IMG/VR virus record: IMGVR_UViG_3300006928_000118
Location: 1-21,436 of that record
Length of the DNA: 21,436 nt
Reading direction: 5' to 3' (one strand)
Origin: a virus
Part shown: in pieces, positions 7,322 to 14,785 of the stretch
How positions within the stretch are numbered: the first letter of the stretch is position 1
How the letters are laid out: every line of letters begins with the position of its first letter
Made by a program: the position numbers and the translations under genes
Notes under the pieces: model-generated
The model's database searches: none
What the model was told of the DNA's origin: nothing
What the model saw: only the letters and a program-made list of their open reading frames with translations

Positions 7322-7699
7322 ATGAGACAGAGCGACGCTATATTAGATCGACTGGAGAGAGTCATTGAAACTCTTCAGGAGAACAACCAGAAGATGGGGC
7401 AGATGCTTGCTGTCCATGATGAAAAGTTAGATAAACAGGATAGAATAGATGCAGTATTATTTGAGAAAGTGGAATCGCTTCACAGAGAAGTTAACCGTTC
7501 GACTGCGGAGATTAAGGCAGGATGTGAGAGAGATATTCGATTGGTAGATAATCGACTCCGCATTATGGAGAAAAAGATGTGGAGTATTTTTGGTGCATTA
7601 AGTATAATAAGTTTCGTTGTTAGTCCAGTTGGACAGAAATTTGTTGGTTCTGCATTGACACAAGATGCTCGAGCTACTATAATACAAGAAACTAGATAA
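7322..7699 (+). CDS. coiled-coil protein with one C-terminal membrane segment
   Basis: The 125-residue protein has a long heptad-rich coiled coil (about residues 5-85: ILDRLERVIETLQENNQKM, VESLHREVNRS) followed by a membrane segment at about 87-102 (WSIFGALSIISFVVSP) and a short tail. This layout resembles XhlA/hemolysin-type phage membrane proteins that accompany lysis genes, and also some small tail or inner-membrane accessory proteins. I cannot assign it to lysis, because no endolysin or holin is adjacent. It has its own late promoter, so late expression is likely. No ribosome binding site is visible. Confidence 0.72.
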   Translation: MRQSDAILDRLERVIETLQENNQKMGQMLAVHDEKLDKQDRIDAVLFEKVESLHREVNRSTAEIKAGCERDIRLVDNRLRIMEKKMWSIFGALSIISFVVSPVGQKFVGSALTQDARATIIQETR

Positions 7700-7708
7700 A
7701 CTTCGTGA

Positions 7709-8680
7709 ATGGATCTTATTGATTCAAAATATATTGGATTAGTTTCAACAAAATTATCTAAGTTCAAAAAAGTTAAGGTTAATCTGTACAACTTCCGTTG
7801 TCCTATTTGTGGTGACTCTAAAAAGCAACGCAATAAGGCAAGAGGATATCTTTATGGTATCAAAACCAATACTAATTTTAAGTGCCATAATTGTGGTGCT
7901 TCAATGTCTTTCAGTAATTTTTTAAAAGAAGTTGATCCTTTTCTTCAAAAGCAATATGCTATGGAGAAGTTTAAAGAAGGATTTGCTGGTGGTAGGAATT
8001 TCGTTGTAGAAGAACCAGAACTTAAGTTTGAGACACCTAAGTTCAAACCTAAGTTGGATTTACCTAAAGCGTCAGAAAATCATATAGCAAAACAATATCT
8101 AGAGAAAAGAAAACTAGATTCAACTAAGTTTTATTACACTGATAAGTTTAAAGAATGGTCAAATTCTCATAAACATACGTTTGATGATTTGACATATGAT
8201 GAACCAAGGATTATTATTCCTTTGTTCTATAAGAACACCTTGATTGGATTCCAAGGAAGATCATTAGGTCCGAGCAAGGTTAAATATATTACAGTAATGA
8301 TTAATGATGAAGCACCAAAAATCTACGGACTGGATAACATCAGAGGAGATGCTCCAGTCTTCGTTACAGAAGGACCGTTCGACAGCACGTTCATTCGCAA
8401 TAGCATCGCTATGTGCGGTGCAGACGGTGATGTTGGGAAGTGGGGTGTTAGCACTCCTGTTTGGGTTTATGATAACGAACCAAGGTCTAAAGAAATTACG
8501 TCAAGAATCTCCAGCACCATTGCCGAAGGAGGTTCCGTTGTTATCTGGCCAACAAGTATAAAAGAAAAGGACATAAACGATATGTTCCTTGCTGGACATG
8601 ATGTTCAGAGTATAGTAGAATCAAACATATATAAAGGACTAGAAGCAAATCTCAAATTTACTACTTGGAAACGAATATGA
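7709..8680 (+). CDS. 61: DNA primase, T4 gp61 type
   Basis: The 323-residue enzyme makes RNA primers for lagging-strand synthesis and works with the gp41 helicase at the phage replication fork. An N-terminal zinc ribbon is formed by C31-P-I-C34 and C59-H-N-C62. A TOPRIM-like segment follows at about residue 215 (VFVTEGPFDSTFIRNS), with the glutamate of the EGPFD motif as the likely metal ligand; downstream VYDNEPRSK supplies the usual acidic DxxxE-type residues. Length is close to T4 gp61 (342). It begins nine bases after the upstream gene and its stop TGA overlaps the nrdA start as ATGA, so translation of the two is probably coupled. The TOPRIM half uses more C-ending codons than the rest of the gene. 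Confidence 0.93.
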   Translation: MDLIDSKYIGLVSTKLSKFKKVKVNLYNFRCPICGDSKKQRNKARGYLYGIKTNTNFKCHNCGASMSFSNFLKEVDPFLQKQYAMEKFKEGFAGGRNFVVEEPELKFETPKFKPKLDLPKASENHIAKQYLEKRKLDSTKFYYTDKFKEWSNSHKHTFDDLTYDEPRIIIPLFYKNTLIGFQGRSLGPSKVKYITVMINDEAPKIYGLDNIRGDAPVFVTEGPFDSTFIRNSIAMCGADGDVGKWGVSTPVWVYDNEPRSKEITSRISSTIAEGGSVVIWPTSIKEKDINDMFLAGHDVQSIVESNIYKGLEANLKFTTWKRI

Positions 8681-10971
8681 CCAACGGCATTAAAGTCAAG
8701 AAAAGAAATGGTAGAGGGATTGAGACCCTTGACCTAGAAAAGATGCATAAGATGGTTGAGGAAGCAACCAAAGGTCTTGCAGGAGTCTCTGCAAGTCAGG
8801 TAGAGATACAATCAGGTATACAATTCTATGATGGTATTACTACTGCAGAGATACAAGATATTCTTATCAAGTCTGCAAGTGATTTAATCTCTTTAGAGAA
8901 TCCTAATTACCAGTATGTTGCTGCAAGATTATTACTTTTCTCTATTAGAAAAGGTCTTTATGGTAAAATACGTGAGATGCCCACGTTAGAGAACCATATC
9001 ATCAAATGCGTTAACCAACAGGTCTATGATCCAGAAATTTATTCAAAATATTCCAAAGAAGATATCCAGAAAGCAGATGGATACATTGATCATACTAGAG
9101 ATTTTCTTTTTACATATGCTGGTCTTAGGCAGGTCGTAGATAAATACTTGGTACAAGACAGAAGTGGTGGAGGAGTATACGAAACACCTCAGTTCATGTA
9201 CATGATGATTGCTCTAACCATTTTTGCAGAATATCCTAAAGAAAAGAGGTTAAGTTATGTCAGAAGATACTACGACGCAATCAGCAAGCACAAACTCAAC
9301 ATCCCAACACCAATCATGGCAGGTGTCAGGACACCCATTCGTCAATTTGCATCTTGTGTTCTGGTTGATATTGATGACACCCTCGATAGTATCTTTAGCA
9401 GTGATATGGCTATTGGCAAATACGTCGCACAACGTGCTGGTATCGGGATTAACGCAGGCCGAATCAGAGGCATCAACTCTAAAATCAGAGGTGGAGAAGT
9501 TCAGCACACAGGTGTTGTCCCCTTCCTTAAAAAATTTGAATCAACTGTCAGATGTTGCACTCAAAACGGGATCAGAGGCGGCTCAGCAACTGTCCATTTT
9601 CCTATCTGGCATCAGGAAATCGAAGACATCCTCGTCCTCAAAAACAACAAAGGTACAGAAGACAATAGAGTAAGAAAATTAGATTATAGTATTCAATTAA
9701 GTAAGTTATTCTATGAACGTTTTATCCAAAATAAAGAAATCTCGTTATTTTCCCCTCATAATTGTCCTGGGTTGTATGAGAGTTTTGGGACCGATAAGTT
9801 TGATGACTTATATTGCCGTTACGAATCAGATGAATCCGTCCCTAGAACAACCATTGGAGCCCAAGAACTTATCCTCGACCTATTAAAGGAGAGAGCAGAG
9901 ACTGGTCGTATCTATATCATGAATATAGACCATTGCAATGAGCATTCATCATTTAAAGATAAGATTGAGATGAGTAACCTATGTCAGGAAATAACTCTTC
10001 CTACATATCCTATTACTCATATTGATGATCACCTTGGAGAGATTGCACTCTGTATTTTAAGTGCAGTTAATGTAGGTAAGATAAGGTCAGACGAAGAATT
10101 GGAGGATTTATGTGACCTTGCAGTTCGTGGATTGGAAGAGTTGATAGATTATCAGCAATACCCTGTAAAGGCAGCAGAACTTGCTACAAAGGCACGTAGA
10201 AGTCTTGGGGTAGGATTTATCGGTCTTGCACATTATCTTGCTAAATTGGGATATGATTATGGATCTCAAGAAGCATGGGATGCTGTTCATGGACTTGCAG
10301 AATCTTTCCAATATTATTTGATAAAAGCATCTAATGAGATTGCAAAAGAGAAGGGATGGTGTGAAAACTTTGGACGCACTAAGTATTCAGATGGTATTTT
10401 GCCAATAGATACATATAAGAAAGACGTAGACGAAATTTGTTCACAACCATTACACCATGATTGGGAATCTCTTAGGGCATCTATCTTGGAACACGGTCTC
10501 AGGCACTCAACACTGTCTGCACAAATGCCATCGGAGAGCAGTTCCGTTGTGTGCAATGCCACAAACGGAATCGAACCACCTAGAGATTACTTGTCCGTTA
10601 AAAAATCAAAGAAAGGACCACTTAAGCAAATTGTTCCGTCTTATGGGACTTTAAAGAATAACTACACCTTGTTGTGGGAAATGCCGAACAACACTGGTTA
10701 CATAAATATTGTCTCTGTGATGCAAAAATTCTTTGATCAAGCGATCTCTGGAAACTGGTCTTATAATCCAGAGCATTATGAAAATGCTGAAGTGCCTGTT
10801 AGTGTAATGGCACAAGATCTCTTGACAACATATAAGTATGGATGGAAGACTAGTTATTATCAAAACACTAATGATATGAAATCTGATGAAATAGATGAAT
10901 CTAGTTTAGAAAATTTGCTTGAAGACCTAGAAAACGCTAACGAAGAGGAGTGTGAATCCTGTGCCATCTGA
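8677..10971 (+). CDS. nrdA: ribonucleotide reductase class Ia, large (alpha) subunit
   Basis: NrdA reduces ribonucleoside diphosphates to the deoxy forms, using a radical delivered by NrdB. The 764-residue protein begins with an ATP-cone-type allosteric region (IKVKKRNGRGIETLDLEKM and on to about residue 90). Active-site residues are all visible: C227 (FASC), N434-L-C436-Q-E438 and C459 (ALC). Y727-Y728 of the radical path lie in KTSYYQNTND, and the C-terminal redox pair is C759/C762 in ECESCAI. The phosphate-binding loop reads PSESSSVVCNATNGIEPP. I chose ATG 8677, which overlaps the primase stop as ATGA, over an upstream TTG at 8665. The gene is directly followed by nrdB. Codons 9241-9660 are unusually rich in C-ending forms. 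Confidence 0.96.
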   Translation: MTNGIKVKKRNGRGIETLDLEKMHKMVEEATKGLAGVSASQVEIQSGIQFYDGITTAEIQDILIKSASDLISLENPNYQYVAARLLLFSIRKGLYGKIREMPTLENHIIKCVNQQVYDPEIYSKYSKEDIQKADGYIDHTRDFLFTYAGLRQVVDKYLVQDRSGGGVYETPQFMYMMIALTIFAEYPKEKRLSYVRRYYDAISKHKLNIPTPIMAGVRTPIRQFASCVLVDIDDTLDSIFSSDMAIGKYVAQRAGIGINAGRIRGINSKIRGGEVQHTGVVPFLKKFESTVRCCTQNGIRGGSATVHFPIWHQEIEDILVLKNNKGTEDNRVRKLDYSIQLSKLFYERFIQNKEISLFSPHNCPGLYESFGTDKFDDLYCRYESDESVPRTTIGAQELILDLLKERAETGRIYIMNIDHCNEHSSFKDKIEMSNLCQEITLPTYPITHIDDHLGEIALCILSAVNVGKIRSDEELEDLCDLAVRGLEELIDYQQYPVKAAELATKARRSLGVGFIGLAHYLAKLGYDYGSQEAWDAVHGLAESFQYYLIKASNEIAKEKGWCENFGRTKYSDGILPIDTYKKDVDEICSQPLHHDWESLRASILEHGLRHSTLSAQMPSESSSVVCNATNGIEPPRDYLSVKKSKKGPLKQIVPSYGTLKNNYTLLWEMPNNTGYINIVSVMQKFFDQAISGNWSYNPEHYENAEVPVSVMAQDLLTTYKYGWKTSYYQNTNDMKSDEIDESSLENLLEDLENANEEECESCAI

Positions 10972-12118
10972 ATTAAAAGGAATGACTGTCTTCAATACTG
11001 AAGATGTCAACACCAAGAAACAACCTATGTTTTTTGGTAAACCTTTAGGTGTTCAACGTTATGATAATTTTAAATATCCACAATTTGAGAATCTAACTAA
11101 GCAACAGTTAGGGTATTTTTGGAGACCTGAAGAGGTATCTCTACAGAAAGACCGTGGAGATTATCAAACATTGAGACCAGAGCAGAAGCATGTTTATACT
11201 TCTAATCTGAAGTACCAGATTATGTTAGACTCTGTGCAGGGTAGAGCACCTGGTATGGCATTTTTGCCATATTGTTCTCTTCCTGAACTTGAAGCATGTA
11301 TGGAAGTATGGTCTTTTATGGAAATGATTCATAGCAGATCATATACCTATGTGATTAAGAATGTTTATGCAGATCCCTCAGAAGTTTTAGATACTATTAT
11401 TAAAGAACCAAAGATACTAGAACGTGCTGCTAGTGTTACTAAGTCTTATGATGATTTCATTAATGAGGCACAGATATGGGGACAGAGTAGTCTTTGGAAA
11501 GATATGGATCCTTCATTGAATACATCTCTACCTGTTCTGGAGATGAAAGAATTAAAAAGAAAACTCTATCGGGCAGTAGCTAATGTCAATATTTTGGAAG
11601 GTATCCGCTTTTATGTTAGTTTCGCTTGTAGTTTTGCTTTTGGTGAACTTAAGCTTATGGAAGGTTCGGCTAAAATCATATCTCTAATTGCTAGAGATGA
11701 GAACCAACACCTCGCCATCACCCAAAATATATTAAACAATTGGAAAAAGGGTGATGATAAAGAGATGGTAGAAATCGTAAAGGAAGAAGAAGAATGGACA
11801 TATCAAATGTTTGATAAGTGTGTCAATGAAGAGAAGAAGTGGGCAGAGTATTTGTTCAAAGATGGTAGTATGATTGGTCTAAATGATAAACTACTTCATC
11901 AGTATGTTGAGTTTATTGCTAACAAGAGACTAAGAGGAATTGGATTAAAACCTAAGTATGATATTCCTGCTAAGAACAATCCATTACCTTGGACAGAGCA
12001 CTGGATTAGTTCTAAAGGATTGCAAGTAGCACCACAAGAGACAGAAGTTGAGTCTTATATGGTTGGTGGAATCAAACAAGATGTTAAAAAAGACACATTT
12101 AGTGGATTTAAATTGTAG
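10961..12118 (+). CDS. nrdB: ribonucleotide reductase class Ia, small (beta) subunit
   Basis: NrdB carries the di-iron centre and tyrosyl radical that start NrdA catalysis. Numbering from Met 10982, D83, E114 and H117 are iron ligands and Y121 is the radical tyrosine (IHSRSY motif). The second helix pair supplies the glutamate of ILEGIRFYVSF and the E/H of ARDENQHLA. The C-terminus ends in SGFKL, the tail that docks NrdB onto NrdA. The start is uncertain: GAGGAG at 10945-10950 favours GTG 10961 (385 residues), overlapping nrdA by 11 bases; GTG 10952 is too close to that site; ATG 10982 would give 378 residues, nearest to E. coli (376). No terminator is seen after the gene. Confidence 0.95.
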   Translation: MPSELKGMTVFNTEDVNTKKQPMFFGKPLGVQRYDNFKYPQFENLTKQQLGYFWRPEEVSLQKDRGDYQTLRPEQKHVYTSNLKYQIMLDSVQGRAPGMAFLPYCSLPELEACMEVWSFMEMIHSRSYTYVIKNVYADPSEVLDTIIKEPKILERAASVTKSYDDFINEAQIWGQSSLWKDMDPSLNTSLPVLEMKELKRKLYRAVANVNILEGIRFYVSFACSFAFGELKLMEGSAKIISLIARDENQHLAITQNILNNWKKGDDKEMVEIVKEEEEWTYQMFDKCVNEEKKWAEYLFKDGSMIGLNDKLLHQYVEFIANKRLRGIGLKPKYDIPAKNNPLPWTEHWISSKGLQVAPQETEVESYMVGGIKQDVKKDTFSGFKL

Positions 12119-12125
12119 TTTCTGA

Positions 12126-12142
12126 TTAAATAGTTGTATAAT
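12126..12142 (+). promoter_or_regulatory. possible promoter: TTAAATA late-like element and TATAAT -10
   Basis: The short gap after nrdB contains TTAAATA (12126-12132, one base off the CTAAATA form, 24 bases before ATG 12157) and a perfect sigma70 -10 TATAAT (12137-12142). A matching -35 is poor (TTGTAG at 12113-12118, 18-base spacer). Either element could serve the small gene cluster that follows. Confidence 0.35.
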
Positions 12143-12156
12143 AGTTGGTATAAAGC

Positions 12157-12381
12157 ATGACAGTAATCGTTTGTCCACTGACCTGTGCTTGGCCAGATTC
12201 TCTATACAGAACTTACATGAACGGAAGACTTAAAAAAATAGATATGAAGGCAAGACTTAACGGTATGAAAGCTGGTCTTGCTAATGAGTCGTGGTATCCT
12301 GAATGGGATGATCGTCAAAGAGGTGCTGCCCAACGCATTCTAAATAATGCATTGGAAGTCCTTGACGAGTATGACTATTAA
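12157..12381 (+). CDS. small conserved phage protein
   Basis: The frame gives 74 residues from ATG 12157 or 54 from ATG 12217. The second form, MNGRLKKIDMKARLNGMKAG followed by ANESWYPEWDDRQRGAAQ and a LDEYDY end, looks like the compact helical proteins common in cyanophages. The extra N-terminal 20 residues (including two Cys) are less typical, so the shorter form may be the true one. Neither start has a clear ribosome binding site. It overlaps the next gene by 11 bases. The function is unknown. Confidence 0.62.
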   Translation: MTVIVCPLTCAWPDSLYRTYMNGRLKKIDMKARLNGMKAGLANESWYPEWDDRQRGAAQRILNNALEVLDEYDY

Positions 12382-12811
12382 GTATGAGAATCCTTGGAGA
12401 TATAATAGAAAGGTATTTGAATCTACTGATATTAATGAATATTACGGATTTGTTTATCGTATCATAAATAAGACTAACGGAAGAGAGTATATTGGTCGTA
12501 AATACTTCTGGCAGTTTAGAACCCCAAAGGGTAAAAAACGAAAAGTAAAATCTGAATCTGATTGGAAGAAATATTATGGGTCTTGTCCTGAACTTAAAGA
12601 AGAGATTGGGAAGATGGGCAGAGAAAATTTTAGTAGAACTATCCTATCTTTACATACTACAAAAGGAAAAACAAACTTTGAAGAAACCCGACAACTCTTT
12701 GCAAACGGAGTTCTTACAGAGTCCCTTGACGACGGAACACCAAAGTACTATAATAGCAACATCCTCTCAAGGTACTTCAGAAAAGACTATTATGGAATTG
12801 AAAACGACTGA
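12371..12811 (+). CDS. GIY-YIG-like endonuclease domain protein (Seg-type homing enzyme relative)
   Basis: From ATG 12371 the product has 146 residues. The segment YYGFVYRIINKTNGREYIGRK contains a GIY-like element (GFVY) about ten residues ahead of YIG. The downstream block KYFWQFRTPKGKKRK, SDWKKYYGS and FSRTILSL is a pattern shared by phage-encoded GIY-YIG proteins related to T4 Seg enzymes. GIY-YIG enzymes cut DNA with one metal ion and often spread themselves or mark neighbours in co-infections. I cannot see a separate DNA-binding domain, so it may be a domesticated or minimal enzyme. The nucleotide sequence near 12660-12780 is richer in C-ending codons than the rest. An upstream in-frame ATG at 12347 lies within the previous gene and gives an unlikely N-terminus. 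Confidence 0.72.
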   Translation: MTIKYENPWRYNRKVFESTDINEYYGFVYRIINKTNGREYIGRKYFWQFRTPKGKKRKVKSESDWKKYYGSCPELKEEIGKMGRENFSRTILSLHTTKGKTNFEETRQLFANGVLTESLDDGTPKYYNSNILSRYFRKDYYGIEND

Positions 12812-12980
12812 AGATATCGTTGCTCATACTAGAGAGTGGGCAATTGACAAAATCGAAGAAGCAGAATTGTGTGGTGACAAGATTGCACTTTATGCAGAAT
12901 TTGGTGATTGGATTGATCTAGAAGAAATTGAAGAACTTGAGATTGTTTCGATTGAAGAACTAAACGATTCTTCTGATTAA
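12792..12980 (+). CDS. small acidic hypothetical protein
   Basis: ATG 12792 starts a 62-residue acidic protein (MELKTTEDIVAHTREWAIDK to IEELNDSSD) that overlaps the end of the GIY-YIG gene by 20 bases. It is helical in character with many E, D and I and no cysteine pairs beyond one Cys. A longer in-frame extension upstream lies wholly within the preceding gene and is basic and unlike the rest, so I reject it. No family was recognised. Small acidic phage proteins often bind or inhibit host proteins, but nothing here shows that. Confidence 0.6.
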   Translation: MELKTTEDIVAHTREWAIDKIEEAELCGDKIALYAEFGDWIDLEEIEELEIVSIEELNDSSD

Positions 12981-12988
12981 TTTTTACT

Positions 12989-12995
12989 CTAAATA
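12989..12995 (+). promoter_or_regulatory. late promoter element CTAAATA upstream of talC
   Basis: CTAAATA lies in the 37-base gap and ends exactly 22 bases before ATG 13018, the same distance as at 7322 and 15297. No Shine-Dalgarno sequence is present in the predicted short leader. Confidence 0.62.
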
Positions 12996-13017
12996 TTACA
13001 CTAACTTATTGACTGAG

Positions 13018-13665
13018 ATGAAAATCTTTTTAGATACTGCGGAAACCGATATTGTCCGTAAGCATTATAAGACTGGTCTTATTGATGGTCTAACAACTAA
13101 CCCTACTCTTATTCGTAAGAGTGGTAGAAAGCATGAGGATGTTTACCAAGAGTTTAAGGAGATTGGTGTAACGGATCTTAGTATGGAAGTTATTGGTAAT
13201 GCTGAGAATATGATTTCTGAGGGCAAGAGACTTCATAGAAAGTTTGGTAAGATGGCAACCATTAAAGTACCTTGTACTGTAGATGGTCTTATTGCCTGTA
13301 AGGAACTAGCAGCAGAAAAGATAAGAGTGAATGTTACTCTTATATTCTCACCTTCACAAGCAATCCTTGCAGCAAAAGCAGGTGCAGCATATATCTCACC
13401 TTTTGTTGGAAGAGTAGAGGATAATTCATTTGATGGTGTTGCCCTTATAAAAGAGATTGCTGCTATATACAGAAAGCAGTATATAACAAAGACTGAAGTT
13501 CTTGCTGCTTCTCTAAGAGATGTTCATAGTGTATCTAGATGTTATGCGGATGGTGCTGACATTGTTACGATGCCACCAGCAGTATTTGAGAAAATGTATA
13601 AGCATATATTAACAGACAAAGGACTAGAGCAATTCGACAAAGATTATGAGGAAAGTATCAGGTAA
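13018..13665 (+). CDS. talC: transaldolase, TalC family
   Basis: TalC moves a three-carbon dihydroxyacetone unit between sugar phosphates in the non-oxidative pentose phosphate pathway. Cyanophages carry it to divert host carbon toward NADPH and ribose for dNTPs. The 215-residue protein starts MKIFLDTAET. K83 in ATIKVP is the Schiff-base lysine, with D6 and N28 (TTNP) in place. SPFVGR carries F129; phenylalanine at this site marks transaldolase activity, whereas tyrosine is found in fructose-6-phosphate aldolases. I chose ATG 13018 over an upstream TTG (13009) because MKIFLDTA is the family N-terminus. A late-type promoter lies in front, and the next gene begins six bases after the stop. Confidence 0.95.
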   Translation: MKIFLDTAETDIVRKHYKTGLIDGLTTNPTLIRKSGRKHEDVYQEFKEIGVTDLSMEVIGNAENMISEGKRLHRKFGKMATIKVPCTVDGLIACKELAAEKIRVNVTLIFSPSQAILAAKAGAAYISPFVGRVEDNSFDGVALIKEIAAIYRKQYITKTEVLAASLRDVHSVSRCYADGADIVTMPPAVFEKMYKHILTDKGLEQFDKDYEESIR

Positions 13666-13671
13666 AGGACA

Positions 13672-13908
13672 ATGATCGTAGTAAGGTGCAAACAATGTGG
13701 CACTGAGGTAAAAAGTCCACATAGTTGTGGATGCCCTAATATGCTAACAGTTACTGGTGATACGTTCACTGCAGTTGACCTAACTAGTATTGTAGTGGTA
13801 ACATCTAATCAGAAAAAGGAAAAAGACGGCCTTACTTCAGAGGATTTACAGTGGCAGGAACAGCGACGAAAACGAAAAGTACGCAAACTAAACTTCGAGG
13901 TTCGATGA
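13672..13908 (+). CDS. small zinc-ribbon-like protein
   Basis: The 78-residue protein has C6-x2-C9 and C19-G-C21 (RCKQCGTEV, SCGCPN), which can bind one zinc ion, then a beta-like middle part and a basic tail (QRRKRKVRKLNFEVR). The conserved opening MIVVRCK-CG is typical of a small protein found near talC in cyanophages. It could bind nucleic acid or a protein partner; the function is unknown. AAAGGA sits just before the start. Its stop overlaps the next start as ATGA. Confidence 0.75.
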   Translation: MIVVRCKQCGTEVKSPHSCGCPNMLTVTGDTFTAVDLTSIVVVTSNQKKEKDGLTSEDLQWQEQRRKRKVRKLNFEVR

Positions 13909-14255
13909 CTGAAGAAACCATCAAACAAATTTGCTATACCAAAGAAGAAGTAGACTCAATGATTGAGTTTGCTGTTGAAGAAGCACGACGCATAGATGAA
14001 GAATCTATGGCAAAGCATAATAGAGAAGCAACTATTATTAGTATGATTCTTGGGTTCACTTGTCTTGCATTATTTGTTGATGGTCTTCTTAGAATTCTAG
14101 GAATCATTCCACCATTCATGCATCTTGATGTAAATATTATTGATAAGATTACTGATAGAGTAGAAACTGATGTGGTGGATAAGATAAGGCAAGTTCAGGT
14201 TATTGAAAAGATAAGACAAGTACCAATTAAGAGGTTGTTCAGTGGAGGAGCTTGA
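13905..14255 (+). CDS. membrane protein with one transmembrane helix and amphipathic tail
   Basis: From ATG 13905 (ATGA overlap with the previous stop) the product has 116 residues. An acidic helical N-terminus (residues 1-40) is followed by a hydrophobic stretch at about 43-68 (IISMILGFTCLALFVDGLLR, then ILGIIPP). The C-terminal part (about 75-112) repeats I-D-K-I and IRQV units (NIIDKITDRVETDVVDKIRQ), suggesting a coiled-coil. A longer frame from GTG 13851 would extend into the previous gene and adds an unlikely basic leader, so it is rejected. An inner-membrane or lysis-timing role is possible. No family was recognised. Confidence 0.7.
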   Translation: MTEETIKQICYTKEEVDSMIEFAVEEARRIDEESMAKHNREATIISMILGFTCLALFVDGLLRILGIIPPFMHLDVNIIDKITDRVETDVVDKIRQVQVIEKIRQVPIKRLFSGGA

Positions 14256-14280
14256 CTAGATAACTTGGATCTACTATACT
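14252..14280 (+). promoter_or_regulatory. near-consensus sigma70 promoter (early-type)
   Basis: TTGACT (14252-14257) and TATACT (14275-14280) are each one base from consensus and separated by the ideal 17 bases. The -35 overlaps the stop codon of the preceding gene, and transcription would start near 14287, about 17 bases before ATG 14304. It probably drives the four-gene run 14304-15275 from host RNA polymerase. Confidence 0.68.
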
Positions 14281-14303
14281 ATTAGAGCAAACAACTCAAA
14301 GCA

Positions 14304-14522
14304 ATGACGCTTACTTCAAAGTTTAGGAAAGACATAAGCATCCTTCGGGCTGCTGCTAATAGAGAAATTTATTTGGATGTAAAAAATCCAAAGTTGTTTA
14401 AAAAAGTTAAGAAATATTACGAAAGGGTGGAATTAGTTCAGTTTACGGGTGAACCACTGGAAGATTATGATATACTAATGGATGTAATTGCAGAAGACCT
14501 TCAATCAGTTGAAGTAAAATGA
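14304..14522 (+). CDS. small conserved cyanophage protein
   Basis: The 72-residue product reads MTLTSKFRKDISILRAAANR, then YLDVKNPKLFKKVKKYYERV and a short acidic C-terminus. It appears alpha/beta with a basic middle. It is the first gene behind a strong sigma70-type promoter and its stop overlaps the next start (ATGA), so early expression is expected. Conserved hypothetical proteins of this shape are known in cyanophages, but I cannot give a function. Confidence 0.68.
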   Translation: MTLTSKFRKDISILRAAANREIYLDVKNPKLFKKVKKYYERVELVQFTGEPLEDYDILMDVIAEDLQSVEVK

Positions 14523-14785
14523 TGGTACTACTTGAAAGATTCCCTTATCGTTACGTTGAGAACGGTACTCTAGAAAACGGTAAACCAGATTTCCGTATTC
14601 AAAAACAAGATCGTTATACAAAGAGATACAAGGACATGTATCTCTGTGATAACGGAATGCAGTTGAGTCAAGCAATGGAAGACTTTGAATACACAAAGTG
14701 GCTTGACCCTGATGGTGTTCCTTGTTATATTAAAGATGAAGCATCAGCACCTGACACAGATGAAGGAGGGAGGTACAGAGTATGA
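14519..14785 (+). CDS. small conserved hypothetical protein
   Basis: The 88-residue protein begins at ATG 14519 (a second ATG follows immediately at 14522). It has aromatic and basic patches (RFPYRYVENG, DRYTKRYKDMYLCDNG) and an acidic C-terminus. There is no motif for catalysis, membrane insertion or metal binding. It is translationally coupled on both sides: ATGA with the gene before, and a four-base overlap with the gene after. It is probably early, from the promoter at 14252. Confidence 0.65.
   Translation: MMVLLERFPYRYVENGTLENGKPDFRIQKQDRYTKRYKDMYLCDNGMQLSQAMEDFEYTKWLDPDGVPCYIKDEASAPDTDEGGRYRV
14764..14773 (+). promoter_or_regulatory. double strong Shine-Dalgarno (AGGAGGGAGG)
   Basis: AGGAGGGAGG ends eight bases before ATG 14782, inside the end of the preceding gene. 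It offers two overlapping anti-16S matches and is the strongest ribosome binding site in the window. It supports the reality of the 56-residue gene that follows. Confidence 0.78.

Noticed and set aside
8304-8561. An 85-codon open frame inside the primase gene
   Set aside because: It lies wholly within the well-conserved TOPRIM part of gp61 in another frame and has no ribosome binding site or recognisable product.
9138-9145. GATAAATA inside nrdA as a late promoter
   Set aside because: It is deep inside a conserved gene with no start codon or new gene downstream. It is expected by chance in AT-rich DNA.
9257-9673. A 138-codon open frame inside nrdA, out of frame, with a hydrophobic stretch
   Set aside because: It falls exactly in the patch of C-ending nrdA codons, which removes stop codons in the other frame. 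There is no ribosome site, and nrdA is intact throughout.
12576-12791. Longer N-terminus for the small acidic protein
   Set aside because: The extension is basic, lies inside the GIY-YIG gene, and is unlike the rest of the product. ATG 12792 is the natural start.
13851-13904. Longer N-terminus for the membrane protein from GTG 13851
   Set aside because: It lies inside the zinc-ribbon gene and adds a basic T/K-rich leader. ATG 13905 overlaps the previous stop as ATGA, the junction style used across the window.
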